From Streptomyces sp. HUAS 15-9 (lineage in GTDB: Bacteria; Actinomycetota; Actinomycetes; Streptomycetales; Streptomycetaceae), in contig NZ_CP106798.1 of the NCBI RefSeq assembly GCF_025642155.1, positions 3,410,001 to 3,474,000 of the forward strand: DNA of 64,000 nt. The letters run 5' to 3'. This document shows positions 33,482-43,043 of this stretch, one piece after another. Numbering within the stretch: the first letter of the stretch is position 1; each line of letters starts with the position of its first letter. Below the pieces are notes generated by a model. The model was not told the DNA's origin, did no database searches, and saw only the letters and a list, made by a program, of their open reading frames with translations. The position numbers were made by a program, and so were the translations under genes.

Positions 33482-34759
33482 ATGCCTCAGCTCTCCGTGC
33501 CCCGGCTCCGCCTCGCCCCGTACCGGCGTCTCTTCGCCCGCCCCGGCACCCGTGCCTTCACCGCCGGGAACCTGATCGCCCGGCTCCCCATGGGCATGTT
33601 CGGGGTGAGCGCGGTCGTCATGATCGCCGGTGCGCGGGGCTCGTACGCGCTCGCCGGCGCCGTCACCGCGACGGGGCTGGCCGCGACCGCGGTGGCCGGG
33701 CCCTGGGTCGCCCGGCTCGTCGACCGGCACGGGCAGGCGCGGGTCGCCGTACCGGCCACGGTCACCGCCGTGCTGGGCAGCCTCGCGCTGCTGCTCTGTG
33801 TCCGCCTCGGCGCTCCGGACTGGACCCTGTTCGCGGCGTACGCCGCCACCGCCACCACCCCCAACATCGGCGGCCTGTCCCGCGCCCGCTGGGCCCATGT
33901 GCTGCACGACGACCCGGACGCGCTGCACACCGCGAACTCCTTCGAACAGACCGCGGACGAGCTGTGCTTCATGCTCGGCCCGGTTCTGGCGTCCTTCCTG
34001 ACCGGAGCGCTCTTCCCGGAGGCGGGCACGCTCGTGGGCGCCGCGCTGCTGCTGGTCGGCATGCTGCTGTTCAGCGCACAGCGCGCGACCGAGCCGCCGC
34101 CCCGGGGACGCACCCGGGCCGCGTCACCGCTGCGCACCCCCGGTATCCCGCCCCTGCTGGCCTGCTTCGTCGCCACGGGCGCGGTGTTCGGCTCGATGGA
34201 GGTCGTCACCATCGCGTACGCGGACGGGCAGGGTCATCGTTCGGCGGCGGGTGCGGTGCTGGCGCTCCAAGCGGCGGGTTCCTGCGCGGCGGGGCTGCTG
34301 TACGGGGCGCTGAAGCCGACCGCTCCGCGGCTGTCGAGGTGTCTGCTCGCGATGACCGCGCTGATGTCCCTGCCGCTGCTGGCCGCGCGCACGACCGGTT
34401 CCCTCTGGGCGCCAGCCGCGGCCCTGCTCGTCGCGGGCATGGCGACCGCGCCGACCATGGTCACGGCGATGACCCTGGTCCAGCGACTCACGCCCGAGGA
34501 CCGTCTGAACGAGGGCATGAGCCTCGTCGTCACCGGCCTGCTGACCGGCATAGCCTGCGGTTCGGCGGCAGGCGGCTACCTGGCGGAACACACCTCCCCG
34601 ACCACCGCGTACGCGGCACCGGTCACGGCGGCGGCCCTGGCCCTGCTGATCAACTCCTCGACAACGGCCTTCCGTTCAGCTCGTCGAGCCGTCGGCGTAC
34701 CCGAGGAAGGCGGTCCAGGCATCGGAACGGACGGCGAATTGGGGGCTTCGAGTGCCTAG
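33482..34759 (+). CDS. MFS transporter divergent from a LysR regulator
   Basis: This 425-residue MFS protein has about 12 membrane segments. The N-terminus (RLRLAPYRRLFARPGTRAFT) is a short cytoplasmic arm, and the first cytoplasmic loop reads ARLVDRHGQARVAVPATV, a weak form of MFS motif A. The middle carries the tract GLSRARWAHVLHDDPDALHT. Substrate is unknown; the LysR pairing suggests an inducible exporter. Its 3' end overlaps the convergent DUF397 gene by 84 bp. Confidence 0.88.
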   Translation: MPQLSVPRLRLAPYRRLFARPGTRAFTAGNLIARLPMGMFGVSAVVMIAGARGSYALAGAVTATGLAATAVAGPWVARLVDRHGQARVAVPATVTAVLGSLALLLCVRLGAPDWTLFAAYAATATTPNIGGLSRARWAHVLHDDPDALHTANSFEQTADELCFMLGPVLASFLTGALFPEAGTLVGAALLLVGMLLFSAQRATEPPPRGRTRAASPLRTPGIPPLLACFVATGAVFGSMEVVTIAYADGQGHRSAAGAVLALQAAGSCAAGLLYGALKPTAPRLSRCLLAMTALMSLPLLAARTTGSLWAPAAALLVAGMATAPTMVTAMTLVQRLTPEDRLNEGMSLVVTGLLTGIACGSAAGGYLAEHTSPTTAYAAPVTAAALALLINSSTTAFRSARRAVGVPEEGGPGIGTDGELGASSA

Positions 34760-34927
34760 CTTGGAGTCTCGGATGTGGATGGTGCCGGGGCGTATCGCGA
34801 CTTCAATGCATTCGCCACCCTGAGAGTCGCTGTGGCTGGACTTACGCCAGGTGTAGGCAACTTCGAGGCATTCGCCACCGCCGCTGCTGCTGTAGCTGGA
34901 CGTGAACCACACCAACTCGGCGCTCAC
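34676..34927 (-). CDS. DUF397 protein, N-terminal motif duplicated
   Basis: This 83-residue protein has two copies of the DUF397 opening motif: WFTSSYSSSGGGECLEVAY, then WRKSSHSDSQGGECIEVA, followed by IHIRDSKLGTRSPQF. DUF397 proteins nearly always follow an XRE/DUF5753 gene, as here; the GTG start overlaps that gene's stop by 4 bp. They probably oppose the regulator in WhiJ-like systems. It overlaps the MFS gene on the other strand by 84 bp. Confidence 0.88.
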   Translation of the reverse strand: MSAELVWFTSSYSSSGGGECLEVAYTWRKSSHSDSQGGECIEVAIRPGTIHIRDSKLGTRSPQFAVRSDAWTAFLGYADGSTS

Positions 34928-35736
34928 AGCTCCTCCGCCAACTTCGTGATGAACCGGGCCGACTCGCCGGGGTTCAGGGCCTGCCGGAGGATCATGGCAT
35001 GCCGCTGAACGATGGCGCTGACCTTATCGGCGTCTGCGTACAGACTTCCGGTCTCCTGCCCTTCTTCATAGACCAGTAGCTCGTGTTCAGGAGCTTCCAC
35101 CAACACGAACGGGCCATCCACACCCGGACCAGCGCCTACGAACTGCAATACCTGAATCGTCACGTTACGTGCCTCACCAGCCTCCACCAGTCGGAGAAGC
35201 TGCCGCCTGTGCGCTTCGACGCCCCCAACCGGATTCTTCAGCGCGGCTTCCCCGATCGCAAAGCTGAACGCCCTGGTCTGCTTGCCCAGCAATGCCTGCC
35301 TCTCCAGCCGCCCAGCGACTCGCTCCTCAATGGTCTCGTCATCGAGCGGAGGCAGGTACGCGTCCAGCAACGCCCGCATCGTCTCCTCGGTCTGCAGCAA
35401 ACCGGGGATGTGGAGGGGTTGGTGGAAGCTGAGAGAGATCGCCTCGGCTTCGTACCGCACGTATCCCTCAGCGTACGAGAGGAATTTCTCCGGCTTCAGA
35501 AACTCATGCGCGGCAACCAACTTGCCCCGCGCCCCGCACAGTTGATCCGCAATCTGCAGCAGGCGCAGCGTGGGGCGCCGCCTCCCGCACTCCATCGACT
35601 TGACGTACTCGCCGTCGTATCCGGCCTCCTCGGCCAGCGCCTGACGGCTGACCCCCGCCTCCTCCCGCCACAACTTGATCTGGCCGCCGCAGTACCGCCA
35701 GTTCTGCTGCGCCTGCCGGGACTCCCCCGAAGCCAC
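34924..35736 (-). CDS. XRE-family regulator with DUF5753 (WhiJ-like)
   Basis: This 270-residue regulator has an N-terminal helix-turn-helix (GGQIKLWREEAGVSRQALAE, then GYDGEYVKSMECGRRRPTLR) and a C-terminal DUF5753 domain (SFHQPLHIPGLLQTEETMRA, then NVTIQVLQFVGAGPGVDGPF). I chose GTG 35736, which gives a start like ASGESRQAQQNWRYCG that I recall as typical; TTG 35772 is the longest reading. It controls neighbours, usually including the DUF397 partner. The divergent ATPase gene completes the triad. Confidence 0.88.
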   Translation of the reverse strand: MASGESRQAQQNWRYCGGQIKLWREEAGVSRQALAEEAGYDGEYVKSMECGRRRPTLRLLQIADQLCGARGKLVAAHEFLKPEKFLSYAEGYVRYEAEAISLSFHQPLHIPGLLQTEETMRALLDAYLPPLDDETIEERVAGRLERQALLGKQTRAFSFAIGEAALKNPVGGVEAHRRQLLRLVEAGEARNVTIQVLQFVGAGPGVDGPFVLVEAPEHELLVYEEGQETGSLYADADKVSAIVQRHAMILRQALNPGESARFITKLAEEL

Positions 35737-35871
35737 GCACTCACCCGCCTCCCGCTGCCACACCGTGTACAAGCACGCTGTGTACCCGTTCCGCTACTCC
35801 CGAGGCTAGGTGGCAACCACCAGCCTGATCACGGCAAAGACGGAGAATCACACGCAAGGAACCTCGCGAGC

Positions 35872-36297
35872 ATGGACATCGAGTGGCGCCTCCCCCGGCA
35901 CGCCCGCAGCGTGGGCCGGGCCCGAACCCTCCTCCGGGAACAGGCGACGTCCTGGGAACTCCCGGACGACCTGACGCAGACGGCGGTCCTGCTGCTCAGC
36001 GAGCTGATGACGAACGCCTACCGCCACGCGAAGGTCTCACCCGGTCGCGAGATCCGCGCGCGCTGCGTCCTGGAGGCAGGTCGGCTGCGCATCTCGGTGG
36101 CCGACGCGTACGACATGCTGCCGGCTCCCCGCGAGGCATCGCCCGACGACGAGTCCGGCCGGGGGCTGACACTGGTGGCGGCCCTGGCGGACGACTGGGG
36201 CGCCGGCCCTCGTCCTGGTGGCATCGGCAAGACGGTCTGGTTCGAGTTCAAGGCTGATCCCCTGGACGCGCACGGCAAGGGGCCCGCACTCGGGTGA
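35872..36297 (+). CDS. GHKL-type ATP-binding protein (RsbW-like)
   Basis: This 141-residue protein has a HATPase domain: N-box LLLSELMTNAYRHAKVSPG (residues about 42-60) and the G-region SGRGLTLVAALADDWG. In Streptomyces, such small proteins with XRE/DUF397 partners form the WhiJ-type sets, and related proteins act as anti-sigma kinases. No sigma factor is adjacent. ATG 35872 follows AAGGAACC. It is divergent from the XRE gene. Confidence 0.86.
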   Translation: MDIEWRLPRHARSVGRARTLLREQATSWELPDDLTQTAVLLLSELMTNAYRHAKVSPGREIRARCVLEAGRLRISVADAYDMLPAPREASPDDESGRGLTLVAALADDWGAGPRPGGIGKTVWFEFKADPLDAHGKGPALG

Positions 36298-36370
36298 GTT
36301 GTTATGAATCCGGGCATGACGAAGGCCTCGTCACCCGAAAGCGACGAGGCCTCTGTCCACATGGGATGAG

Positions 36371-36764
36371 TGGAGATGGCGGGAATCGAACCCGCGTCCA
36401 ACGGTGCAGAACCAGGGCTTCTCCGTGTGCAGTTCGCTGTGATTTTCTCGGCCCCGGCGATCACGCGAACAAGTCGCCGACGGGCCCAGTCACTGTTAGA
36501 TTTCCCTCTTCACCCCGTGACCGGGATCAAGGTTTAGTCCCCTAGCTGATGCCAGGATCCGGGTCGGGAACAGCCCCGGGCTGACACTCCCATTAAGGAG
36601 AGTTTCGCTGGTCGCTACTTATCAGGCAGCGAGCGCGAAACGCTCGGGAGAATCGCTCTTAACAGTGGCGATTATTTTTTTCGGCCTGTGGTTTACGAGA
36701 TCATGGCCGCTTTCTCGACACGCTTCCCCTGCCTCGACATCCGCTGTCGAAACCGATCATCCCC
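36371..36764 (-). ncRNA. ssrA: Transfer-messenger RNA
   Basis: This 394-nt RNA on the minus strand starts GGGGATGATCGG (36764) and ends at 36371 with the pairing CATCTCC plus A; the T-arm is GCGGGTTCGATTCCCGC and the 3' CCA is not encoded. The tag frame is 36669-36622, encoding ATVKSDSPERFALAA and a stop, ending in the expected ALAA degron. It rescues ribosomes stalled on broken mRNAs together with SmpB, whose gene is immediately upstream. Confidence 0.95.
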
Positions 36765-36792
36765 ATGTTGATTTTTCAAACCCTCCACAGAG

Positions 36793-36811
36793 GGCCCCTC
36801 CGAAGAGGGCC
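36793..36811 (-). terminator. Hairpin between smpB and ssrA
   Basis: GGCCCTC TTCG GAGGGGCC on the minus strand forms a stable UUCG-loop stem about 70 bases after the smpB stop. Its 3' flank becomes T- and A-rich (GTTTGAAAAATCAACATG), which may hold the ssrA promoter. Confidence 0.65.
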
Positions 36812-36882
36812 TCACACCTGCTGTGCGGTGCAGTTGTCATCGTACGTGAACAACGCGGGTCGGTGCCAGCGCATTCCCGCCC

Positions 36883-37434
36883 CTAGGCGCCGCGCTGCTT
36901 GCGCTTCGCCGACGCGATGGCGCGGTCGGCCTCCCGGCGGTCCTGCTGGGCACGCAGCGTCTGCCGCTTGTCGTACTCCTTCTTGCCTCGCGCGAGGGCG
37001 ATCTCGGCCTTGGCCCGGCCGTCCTTGAAGTACAGGGCGAGGGGCACGATGGTGTGGCCCGTCTCCTGCGCCTTGACCTCCAGCTTGTCGATCTCCTCCC
37101 GGTGCAGCAGCAGCTTGCGCTTGCGGCGCACCGAGTGGTTGGTCCAGGTGCCCTGGCTGTACTCGGGGATGTGGGCGTTGTGCAGCCACGCCTCGTTCCC
37201 GTCGATCTGCACGAAGCCGTCGACCAGCGAGGCCCGCCCCTGACGCAGCGACTTCACCTCGGTGCCGGTCAGCACGAGACCCGCCTCGTAGGTGTCGATG
37301 ATCGCGTAGTCGTGGCGTGCCTTCTTGTTCTGCGCGACGATCTTGCGCTTGCCGCCCTTCTCGCCGTCCCGGGACTTGGCGGCCGTCCCCTGCTTCTGCT
37401 GGGACTCCTTCGGTACGTACATTCCCTTGCTCAT
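36883..37434 (-). CDS. smpB: SsrA-binding protein
   Basis: This 183-residue protein has an unusually long N-terminal Lys-rich stretch (about 25-30 residues) before the SmpB core ([20 protein letters not shown], then [20 protein letters not shown]). The C-terminal tail is basic ([20 protein letters not shown]). It binds tmRNA and presents it to stalled ribosomes. Start ATG 37434; the in-frame ATG 37422 (MYVPKE) is also possible. Confidence 0.93.
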   Translation of the reverse strand: MSKGMYVPKESQQKQGTAAKSRDGEKGGKRKIVAQNKKARHDYAIIDTYEAGLVLTGTEVKSLRQGRASLVDGFVQIDGNEAWLHNAHIPEYSQGTWTNHSVRRKRKLLLHREEIDKLEVKAQETGHTIVPLALYFKDGRAKAEIALARGKKEYDKRQTLRAQQDRREADRAIASAKRKQRGA

Positions 37435-37499
37435 AGTGCCGTCCATTTTCGCACTACGTAGGGGGTGCGGGGGAAGCCGATTAACAACGGGCGACGCGT

Positions 37500-38666
37500 C
37501 TAGGAGGGGTCGCCCAGACCGCCGAGGATGCTCTGTGCCCGCTGCAGTGGCTGGCGCCCGGCGTCCAGGTCGGGGGTGATGCCGCGGCCGTCGACCGAGT
37601 GGCCCGAGGGGGTGCGGTAGTGGCCCACGGTCAGCTCGGCCACGGAGCCGTCGGGCAGCCGGGTGGGCATCTGGACGGAGCCCTTGCCGAAGGTGCGGGA
37701 GCCGACGACGACCGCGCGGCCGCGGTCCTGGAGGGCGCCGGTGAGCATCTCGGCCGCGCTCATCGTGCCGCCGTCGACGAGCGCGACCAGGGGCCTGGTG
37801 GTGTCGCCGCCGGCGTCGGCGTGCAGGGCGCGCTGCTCGCCGTCGATGTCGTAGGTGGCGACCAGGCCGCCGTCGAGGAAGGCGGAGGCGGTGGTGACGG
37901 CCTCGGTGACCAGGCCGCCGGAGTTGCCGCGCAGATCGAGGACGATCCCGGCGCCGGCCGGGGCCTGCCGTACGGCGCTGCGGACGACGTCGCCGGAGCC
38001 CTTGGTGAAGGCGGCGATCCTGATGACGAGGACATCGCCGGGGAGCCTGCGGACGGTGACGGAGTCGGTGGACAGGCGGGCCCGGCGCAGCGTCCGGCTC
38101 CACGCGCGCGTGCCGCGTTCCAGGCCCAGGCGGACGGTGGTACCCGCGGGGGCGTCCTGTGCGTCACCGCGCAGTGATGAGACGACCTCGGTGACGGGCC
38201 GCCCGTCGACCTTCTCGCCGTCGACGCTGCGCAGCCGGTCGCCCTTGCGGATTCCGGCCTCGGCCGCGGGCGACCCGGACTGCACCCGGGTCACCTCGAT
38301 CCGTCCGTCGCGCTCGCGCCGTGCCCACAGGCCGACGCCGGTGTACTCGCCGTCGAGGGCCTCCTGGAACTCCTCGTACTCGCCCTCGGAGTAGACGGCG
38401 GCCCAGCGGTCCCCGCTGCGGCTGACGGCACGCTCGGCGGCCTCCATGGGGGACGTGCCGTCGGCCACGGCCGCGGCGGCGGCCTTCTGGACGGCGTCGT
38501 GACGAGGGGCCGTACGGGCCCGGTCCGGCGCGGGCCCGTGGCCAGCGTGATCGAAGTCGAAGGCACCGGTCGCGGCGCCGGCGGCCAGCACGCCGGCGAA
38601 GACCAACGTCAGGGCCGCCCCGCGGCGGATACGGCGGGGCTGACAGAACAGGTCACGGCCTGACAT
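37500..38666 (-). CDS. S41-family C-terminal processing protease with PDZ domain
   Basis: This 388-residue exported protease has a signal-like segment ([20 protein letters not shown], residues about 18-37), an N-terminal helical region, a PDZ domain ([20 protein letters not shown], then [20 protein letters not shown]) and the tail-specific protease core. The catalytic Ser is in [10 protein letters not shown] and the Lys in [10 protein letters not shown]. It probably acts outside the membrane, close to FtsX. It lies between ftsX and smpB on the same strand. Confidence 0.9.
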   Translation of the reverse strand: MSGRDLFCQPRRIRRGAALTLVFAGVLAAGAATGAFDFDHAGHGPAPDRARTAPRHDAVQKAAAAAVADGTSPMEAAERAVSRSGDRWAAVYSEGEYEEFQEALDGEYTGVGLWARRERDGRIEVTRVQSGSPAAEAGIRKGDRLRSVDGEKVDGRPVTEVVSSLRGDAQDAPAGTTVRLGLERGTRAWSRTLRRARLSTDSVTVRRLPGDVLVIRIAAFTKGSGDVVRSAVRQAPAGAGIVLDLRGNSGGLVTEAVTTASAFLDGGLVATYDIDGEQRALHADAGGDTTRPLVALVDGGTMSAAEMLTGALQDRGRAVVVGSRTFGKGSVQMPTRLPDGSVAELTVGHYRTPSGHSVDGRGITPDLDAGRQPLQRAQSILGGLGDPS

Positions 38667-38689
38667 GCGGGTGAGTCTAGGACAACGCG

Positions 38690-38723
38690 GAGGGCCGCAC
38701 GGTTCGTTGACCGTACGGCCCTC
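38690..38723 (-). terminator. Hairpin after ftsX
   Basis: GAGGGCCG (38690-38697) and CGGCCCTC (38716-38723) form the outer stem, with an inner CGGT/ACCG pairing, 10 bases after the ftsX stop on the minus strand. Confidence 0.7.
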
Positions 38724-38733
38724 TTGGCATGCA

Positions 38734-39651
38734 TCACACCTTCAGGTACTTGCGCAGCGCGAAGAATGCGGCAAGGGCGGGCATCAGCACGCTCGTGGCG
38801 AGGATCAGCGGGAGCTTGGTCAACACGGCGTCCCAGCCCACGAAGTTGATCAGATTGAGCTTCGAGGACAGGGCCATGCCGTGGTCGATGGTGAAGTAGC
38901 GCCCCACGACCAGGAAGAAGCAGGCGAGTCCGCCGCCGATCAGACCGGCGACCGCGGCCTCCATGATGAACGGCGCCTGGATGTAGAAGCCGGAGGCGCC
39001 GACCAGTCGCATGATCCCGGTCTCGCGCCTACGGCTGAACGCGGAGACACGCACCGTGTTGACGATCAGCAGCAGTGCGACGATCAGCATCAGCGCCATC
39101 ACGCCGAGCGCGGCCCGGTTCATCAGGTTCAGCAGCCCGAAGAGGTTGTCCAGGATCCCCTTCTGGTCCTGCACCGACTGCACACCGTCACGTCCGTCGA
39201 AGGCGGTTGCGATCACCTGATATTTCTGTGGGTTCTTGAGCTTGATCCGGTACGACTCCTGCATCTGGTCCGGCGTGAGCGAACTGGCCAGCGGGGAGTC
39301 GCCGAACTGCTCCTTGTAGTGCTTGTACGCCTCGTCCTGCGACTCGTAGCTGACCTTCTCGACGACCGGCATCTTCTTCAGGTCGGAGATGATCTGCTTC
39401 TTCTGGTCCTCGGTGACCGCGCCCTTGGCGCAGTTGGGATCGGAATCGGCGTCGCTCTTGTTGCAGAGGAAGATCGAGACGTTGACCTTGTCGTACCAGT
39501 AGCCCTTCATGGTGCTGACCTGGTCGCTCATCAGCAGCGAACCGCCGAACAGGGCCAGGGACAGGGCGACGGAGACGATGACGGCGAAGGTCATCGTCAG
39601 ATTGCGGCGGAGACCGACACCGATCTCCGACAGAACGAACTGGGCGCGCAT
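38734..39651 (-). CDS. ftsX: Cell division ABC transporter permease
   Basis: This 305-residue membrane protein has the FtsX layout: membrane segment 1 (MTFAVIVSVALSLALFGGSL, about residue 20), a large extracytoplasmic loop with two Cys (LCNKSDADSDPNCAKG), then three C-terminal segments. It works with FtsE and activates cell-wall hydrolases. ATG 39651 lies 41 bp after the ftsE stop, so they are cotranscribed. Confidence 0.94.
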   Translation of the reverse strand: MRAQFVLSEIGVGLRRNLTMTFAVIVSVALSLALFGGSLLMSDQVSTMKGYWYDKVNVSIFLCNKSDADSDPNCAKGAVTEDQKKQIISDLKKMPVVEKVSYESQDEAYKHYKEQFGDSPLASSLTPDQMQESYRIKLKNPQKYQVIATAFDGRDGVQSVQDQKGILDNLFGLLNLMNRAALGVMALMLIVALLLIVNTVRVSAFSRRRETGIMRLVGASGFYIQAPFIMEAAVAGLIGGGLACFFLVVGRYFTIDHGMALSSKLNLINFVGWDAVLTKLPLILATSVLMPALAAFFALRKYLKV

Positions 39652-39692
39652 GGCGTCTGGTTAAGCCTTTCCGTCGTGGAGCGTCGGGGCGG

Positions 39693-40382
39693 TCAGTGCT
39701 GGTAGCCGTAGACGCCGCGGGCCTGGTCGCGGACGAGGCGGCCCTTTTCCAGCTCGATGACGCGCTTGCGCATCTGGTCCACGATGTTCTGGTCGTGCGT
39801 CGCCATCACCACGGTGGTGCCCGTCCGGTTGATCCGGTCGAGCAGTTTCATGATGCCGACGGAGGTCTGCGGGTCGAGGTTGCCGGTGGGCTCGTCCGCG
39901 ATCAGCAGCTTTGGCCGGTTGACGAACGCGCGGGCGATCGCCACGCGCTGCTGCTCACCGCCGGACAGCTCGCCGGGCATCCGGTCGTCCTTGCCGCCGA
40001 GCCCGACGAGATCGAGCACCTGCGGCACGGACTTGCGGATCTCGCCGCGTGACTTGCCGATCACCTCCTGTGCGAAGGCCACGTTCTCCGCGACCGTCTT
40101 GTTCGGCAGGAGCCGGAAGTCCTGGAACACCGTCCCCAGCTGGCGGCGCATCTGCGGCACCTTCCAGTTGGAGAGGCGGGCGAGGTCCTTGCCCAGGACG
40201 TGCACCTGACCATGGCTGCACCGCTCCTCGCGGAGGATCAGCCGCAGGAAGGTGGACTTTCCGGAGCCGGAGGACCCCACGAGGAAGACGAACTCGCCCT
40301 TCTCCACTTCCAGGGACACATCCCTGAGCGCGGGGCGGGTCTGCTTGGGGTAGACCTTGGAGACATTGTCGAATCGGATCAC
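39693..40382 (-). CDS. ftsE: Cell division ATP-binding protein
   Basis: This 229-residue ABC ATPase has Walker [11 protein letters not shown]-loop [20 protein letters not shown], signature [14 protein letters not shown] and Walker [13 protein letters not shown]. It is the cytoplasmic partner of FtsX. Start GTG 40382 matches the usual [12 protein letters not shown]-terminus; longer readings are not supported. Confidence 0.95.
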   Translation of the reverse strand: MIRFDNVSKVYPKQTRPALRDVSLEVEKGEFVFLVGSSGSGKSTFLRLILREERCSHGQVHVLGKDLARLSNWKVPQMRRQLGTVFQDFRLLPNKTVAENVAFAQEVIGKSRGEIRKSVPQVLDLVGLGGKDDRMPGELSGGEQQRVAIARAFVNRPKLLIADEPTGNLDPQTSVGIMKLLDRINRTGTTVVMATHDQNIVDQMRKRVIELEKGRLVRDQARGVYGYQH

Positions 40383-40607
40383 GGATGCACCACGGGTCGC
40401 CGGGGGTAGGTGTGCGTGACCATACGCGAACCAGGTGCGTGAGTGCAGTCGCCAGTAGGGGTTGCGTGTGGGTTGTGCGCTTTTGTGCCGGTGGGCTCTC
40501 TCCGGACGACCGCGCCCTTTGTCTTGGAACCTGGCACAGTGGAGGGGGAACGTTCTCGTTCCGGGAAGCGTTGTGTAGGTGAAGGCCGGTGCAAGGAGGG
40601 CGAGCGC

Positions 40608-40799
40608 ATGACGTACGACCGGTTGGTGTGCGCGAACTGCGCGGCGCCCGTGAACGAGGGCCGGTGCCCTGTGTGCCGCGCCAACCGCGAGCGGCTGCAG
40701 CAGGAGCACTTCCTCGCGGGACTGAACCCGATGGCGCTGATCGCGCTGCTGGCGGTGCTGATCGCCGCGGTGGCGCTGCTGGCGCACCAGACCGCGTAG
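40608..40799 (+). CDS. Small zinc-ribbon, single-pass membrane protein
   Basis: This 63-residue protein starts ATG 40608 after AAGGAGGG. It has two CxxC pairs (CANC, CPVC) forming a zinc ribbon and one C-terminal membrane segment ([17 protein letters not shown]). It is divergent from ftsE. The 5' region holds GGAACG-TTCT-CGTTCC, a small inverted repeat. No function known. Confidence 0.85.
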   Translation: MTYDRLVCANCAAPVNEGRCPVCRANRERLQQEHFLAGLNPMALIALLAVLIAAVALLAHQTA

Positions 40800-40820
40800 A
40801 GCGGCCACAGGACGGCTGAA

Positions 40821-40847
40821 GGGCCCGGAGCGACAGGCTCCGGGCCC
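40821..40847. terminator. Bidirectional hairpin after the zinc-ribbon gene
   Basis: GGGCCCGGAGC and GCTCCGGGCCC form a perfect 11-bp stem with a GACAG loop, followed by TTCTACG. It lies between convergent genes (zinc-ribbon on plus, LAETG protein on minus). Confidence 0.85.
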
Positions 40848-40891
40848 TTCTACGTACGACGTGGGTACGTTCCGTAATCGCTCGGCCACCG

Positions 40892-41515
40892 TCAGGCGGC
40901 CGCACCGCCCCGGCCGCCCACGAGGCGCGGGAGGATGCGGAAGCCGATGCCACCGGCGATCATGGTGGCGGCGCCGACGATCAGGAACGCGGTCTGGCCG
41001 GCACCGGTCTCGGCGAGCTGCTTGCCGTTGCCCTGGGCCTGGGTGCCGGAGGACGTGTCGGTGAGGGCGGAGGTGCCCTCCTCCTGGGCGGAGGTGCCGG
41101 AGCCGCCGTCGGGGTCGGTGTTGCTGTTACCGCCACCGTTGCCCTGGCCATTGCCGTTGCCGTGGCCGTTCCCGTTCCCGTTCCCATTACCGTTCCCGCC
41201 GCCGTTGCCGTGCGTCGGGTTGGAGGTGGGCTGCTCGGAGGGCTGGTCGGTGGTCGGCTCCTCGGTGGGCTCGGTGGGCTCCTCCGTGGGGTCCGTCGGC
41301 TCGTCGGTGGGGACCGTGGTCTCCGTCGGGAGCTGGGTCGGGACGGCCGTGTCGGTCGGGTCCGGGGTCGGCGACTCGTCGGCGCACAGCACGCCGAGCA
41401 CGCAGTCGTCCGACTCCGTGGCGGAGGCGGCGCCCGCGGCGGTCAGCGAGGCACCGGCGGCGATCACGGCACCGGCGGCAATCCGCGCGATCCGGATCCG
41501 CGTCTTATTGGTCAT
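40892..41515 (-). CDS. LAETG-anchored surface protein (class E sortase substrate)
   Basis: This 207-residue exported protein has a signal peptide ([20 protein letters not shown]), a Pro/Thr/Glu-rich stalk ([12 protein letters not shown] repeats), an Asn/Gly-rich stretch ([14 protein letters not shown]) and the sorting signal LAETG followed by a membrane segment and the Arg-containing tail [16 protein letters not shown] is the motif of class E sortases that anchor chaplins and similar Streptomyces proteins. The two Cys in DDCVLGVLC may form a disulfide. No sortase gene lies in the window. Confidence 0.88.
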   Translation of the reverse strand: MTNKTRIRIARIAAGAVIAAGASLTAAGAASATESDDCVLGVLCADESPTPDPTDTAVPTQLPTETTVPTDEPTDPTEEPTEPTEEPTTDQPSEQPTSNPTHGNGGGNGNGNGNGNGHGNGNGQGNGGGNSNTDPDGGSGTSAQEEGTSALTDTSSGTQAQGNGKQLAETGAGQTAFLIVGAATMIAGGIGFRILPRLVGGRGGAAA

Positions 41516-41654
41516 GTTTTGGCTACCCCCAGTAGCTGAGTGTCAATGAGCGGCGCCTGGGGACGGCGGTGATCGACGGGGGCGGCTGACGAAATCCGCT
41601 GTAGCTCAAGTCCCCCGGTTCACATGCGCCCCAGAGATACGCATGCCACGCTTT

Positions 41655-41683
41655 ACCCTTCCGATTTTTCATAGCAACGTCAA
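41655..41683 (-). promoter_or_regulatory. Promoter candidate for the LAETG protein gene
   Basis: On the minus strand TTGACG (41683-41678) and AAGGGT (41660-41655) are 17 bp apart, the housekeeping sigma spacing. This would give a leader of about 140 nt. It lies in the 316-bp gap 41516-41831, which otherwise contains only the prfB terminator. Confidence 0.5.
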
Positions 41684-41767
41684 GGCCGTTGCGCGCGTGA
41701 TGTCCACTTGCGGGGCGTTTGCCGGTGGTTGGGACTTGTGACTGTGACGTAAAACCCAGACAAATGC

Positions 41768-41794
41768 CAACTGCCGCCTCGAGGGCGGCAGTTG
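41768..41794 (-). terminator. Terminator after prfB
   Basis: CAACTGCCGCC and GGCGGCAGTTG form a perfect 11-bp stem with a five-base loop (TCGAG), 38 bases after the prfB stop, followed on the minus strand by GCATTTGTC. Confidence 0.85.
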
Positions 41795-41831
41795 TCAGGG
41801 ACTACCAAGTCGACAAATCAACTCTTCCCGA

Positions 41832-42938
41832 TTACTTCTCCTGCTGCTTGCGCCAGCGAATGCCGGCCTCCAGGAAGCCGTCGATCTCACCGTTGAACAC
41901 GGCCTCGGGGTTGCCGACTTCGTGCTCCGTCCGCAGGTCCTTGACCATCTGGTACGGGTGGAGCACGTACGAACGCATCTGGTTGCCCCAGGAGTTGCCG
42001 CCGTCGCCCTTGAGGGCGTCCATCTTGGCCTGCTCCTCCTGCCGGCGCCGCTCGAGGAGCTTGGCCTGCAGCACGTTCATGGCGGTGGCCTTGTTCTGGA
42101 TCTGCGACCGCTCGTTCTGGCAGGAGACGACGATGCCGGTGGGAATGTGCGTGATGCGCACGGCGGAGTCGGTGGTGTTGACGCCCTGGCCACCGGGGCC
42201 GGAGGACCGGTAGACGTCGATGCGCAGGTCGGACTCGTCGATCTCGACGTGGTCGGACTGCTCCACGACGGGCAGGACCTCGACACCCGCGAAGGAGGTC
42301 TGGCGGCGGCCCTGGTTGTCGAAGGGCGAGATACGCACGAGGCGGTGCGTGCCCTGCTCGACCGAGAGCGTTCCGTAGGCGTACGGCACCTGGACGGCGA
42401 AGGTGGTGGACTTGATGCCCGCCTCCTCCGCGTACGAGGTCTCGTAGACCTCGGTCTTGTAGCCGCGCTGCTCGGCCCAGCGCAGATACATGCGCTGAAG
42501 CTTTTCGGCAAAGTCGGCGGCGTCGACGCCACCGGCTTCCGCCCGGATGTTGACGAGCGCCTCACGGGAGTCGTACTCACCGCTGAGCAGCGTCCGGACC
42601 TCCATCTCGTCCAGCGCCTTGCGGACGGCGGCGAGCTCAGACTCCGCCTCGGCGCGGGTGTCCGGGTCGTCCTCCTCCTCGGCCATCTCGAAGAGCACGG
42701 CGAGATCGTCGATCCGCCCCCGCAGCGCCTCGGCCTTCCTGACCTCGGCCTGCAGATGGCTCAGCTTGCTGGTGATCTTCTGCGCCTCGTCCGGGTTGTC
42801 CCACAGGGACGGCGCGGCCGCCTGCTCCTCGAGCACGGCGATGTCTGCCCTCAGCTTGTCGAGGTCCAGAACGGCCTCGATCGACTCCATGGTCGAGGAG
42901 AGGGACTTGAGCTCTTCGGATACATCGAGGACTGCCAC
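41832..42938 (-). CDS. prfB: Peptide chain release factor 2
   Basis: This 368-residue class-I release factor recognises UAA/UGA. The anticodon-like SPF motif is in [15 protein letters not shown] and the catalytic GGQ in [14 protein letters not shown]. The usual E. coli-type programmed +1 frameshift (in-frame UGA near codon 25) is absent, as in other Actinobacteria. Start GTG 42938 is preceded by GGAGG with a very short spacer, but homologues begin here ([12 protein letters not shown]). Confidence 0.95.
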   Translation of the reverse strand: MAVLDVSEELKSLSSTMESIEAVLDLDKLRADIAVLEEQAAAPSLWDNPDEAQKITSKLSHLQAEVRKAEALRGRIDDLAVLFEMAEEEDDPDTRAEAESELAAVRKALDEMEVRTLLSGEYDSREALVNIRAEAGGVDAADFAEKLQRMYLRWAEQRGYKTEVYETSYAEEAGIKSTTFAVQVPYAYGTLSVEQGTHRLVRISPFDNQGRRQTSFAGVEVLPVVEQSDHVEIDESDLRIDVYRSSGPGGQGVNTTDSAVRITHIPTGIVVSCQNERSQIQNKATAMNVLQAKLLERRRQEEQAKMDALKGDGGNSWGNQMRSYVLHPYQMVKDLRTEHEVGNPEAVFNGEIDGFLEAGIRWRKQQEK

Positions 42939-43043
42939 GCCTCCAGCGTAACGGCTCCGCCGCCCGACCCCGCCCGAGAGTGCCCCGGCACCCTCCCTGC
43001 CCTGCCTGGGGCGGGCACCACCGGGCACCCTGACCGGGTCCGG

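Noticed and set aside
40526..40554. ECF-type promoter GGAAC...CGTT before the zinc-ribbon gene
   Set aside because: The spacer is about 20 bases, too long for known ECF sigma factors.
41832..42938. Programmed +1 frameshift in prfB
   Set aside because: The gene reads in one frame from GTG to stop with no early in-frame TGA.
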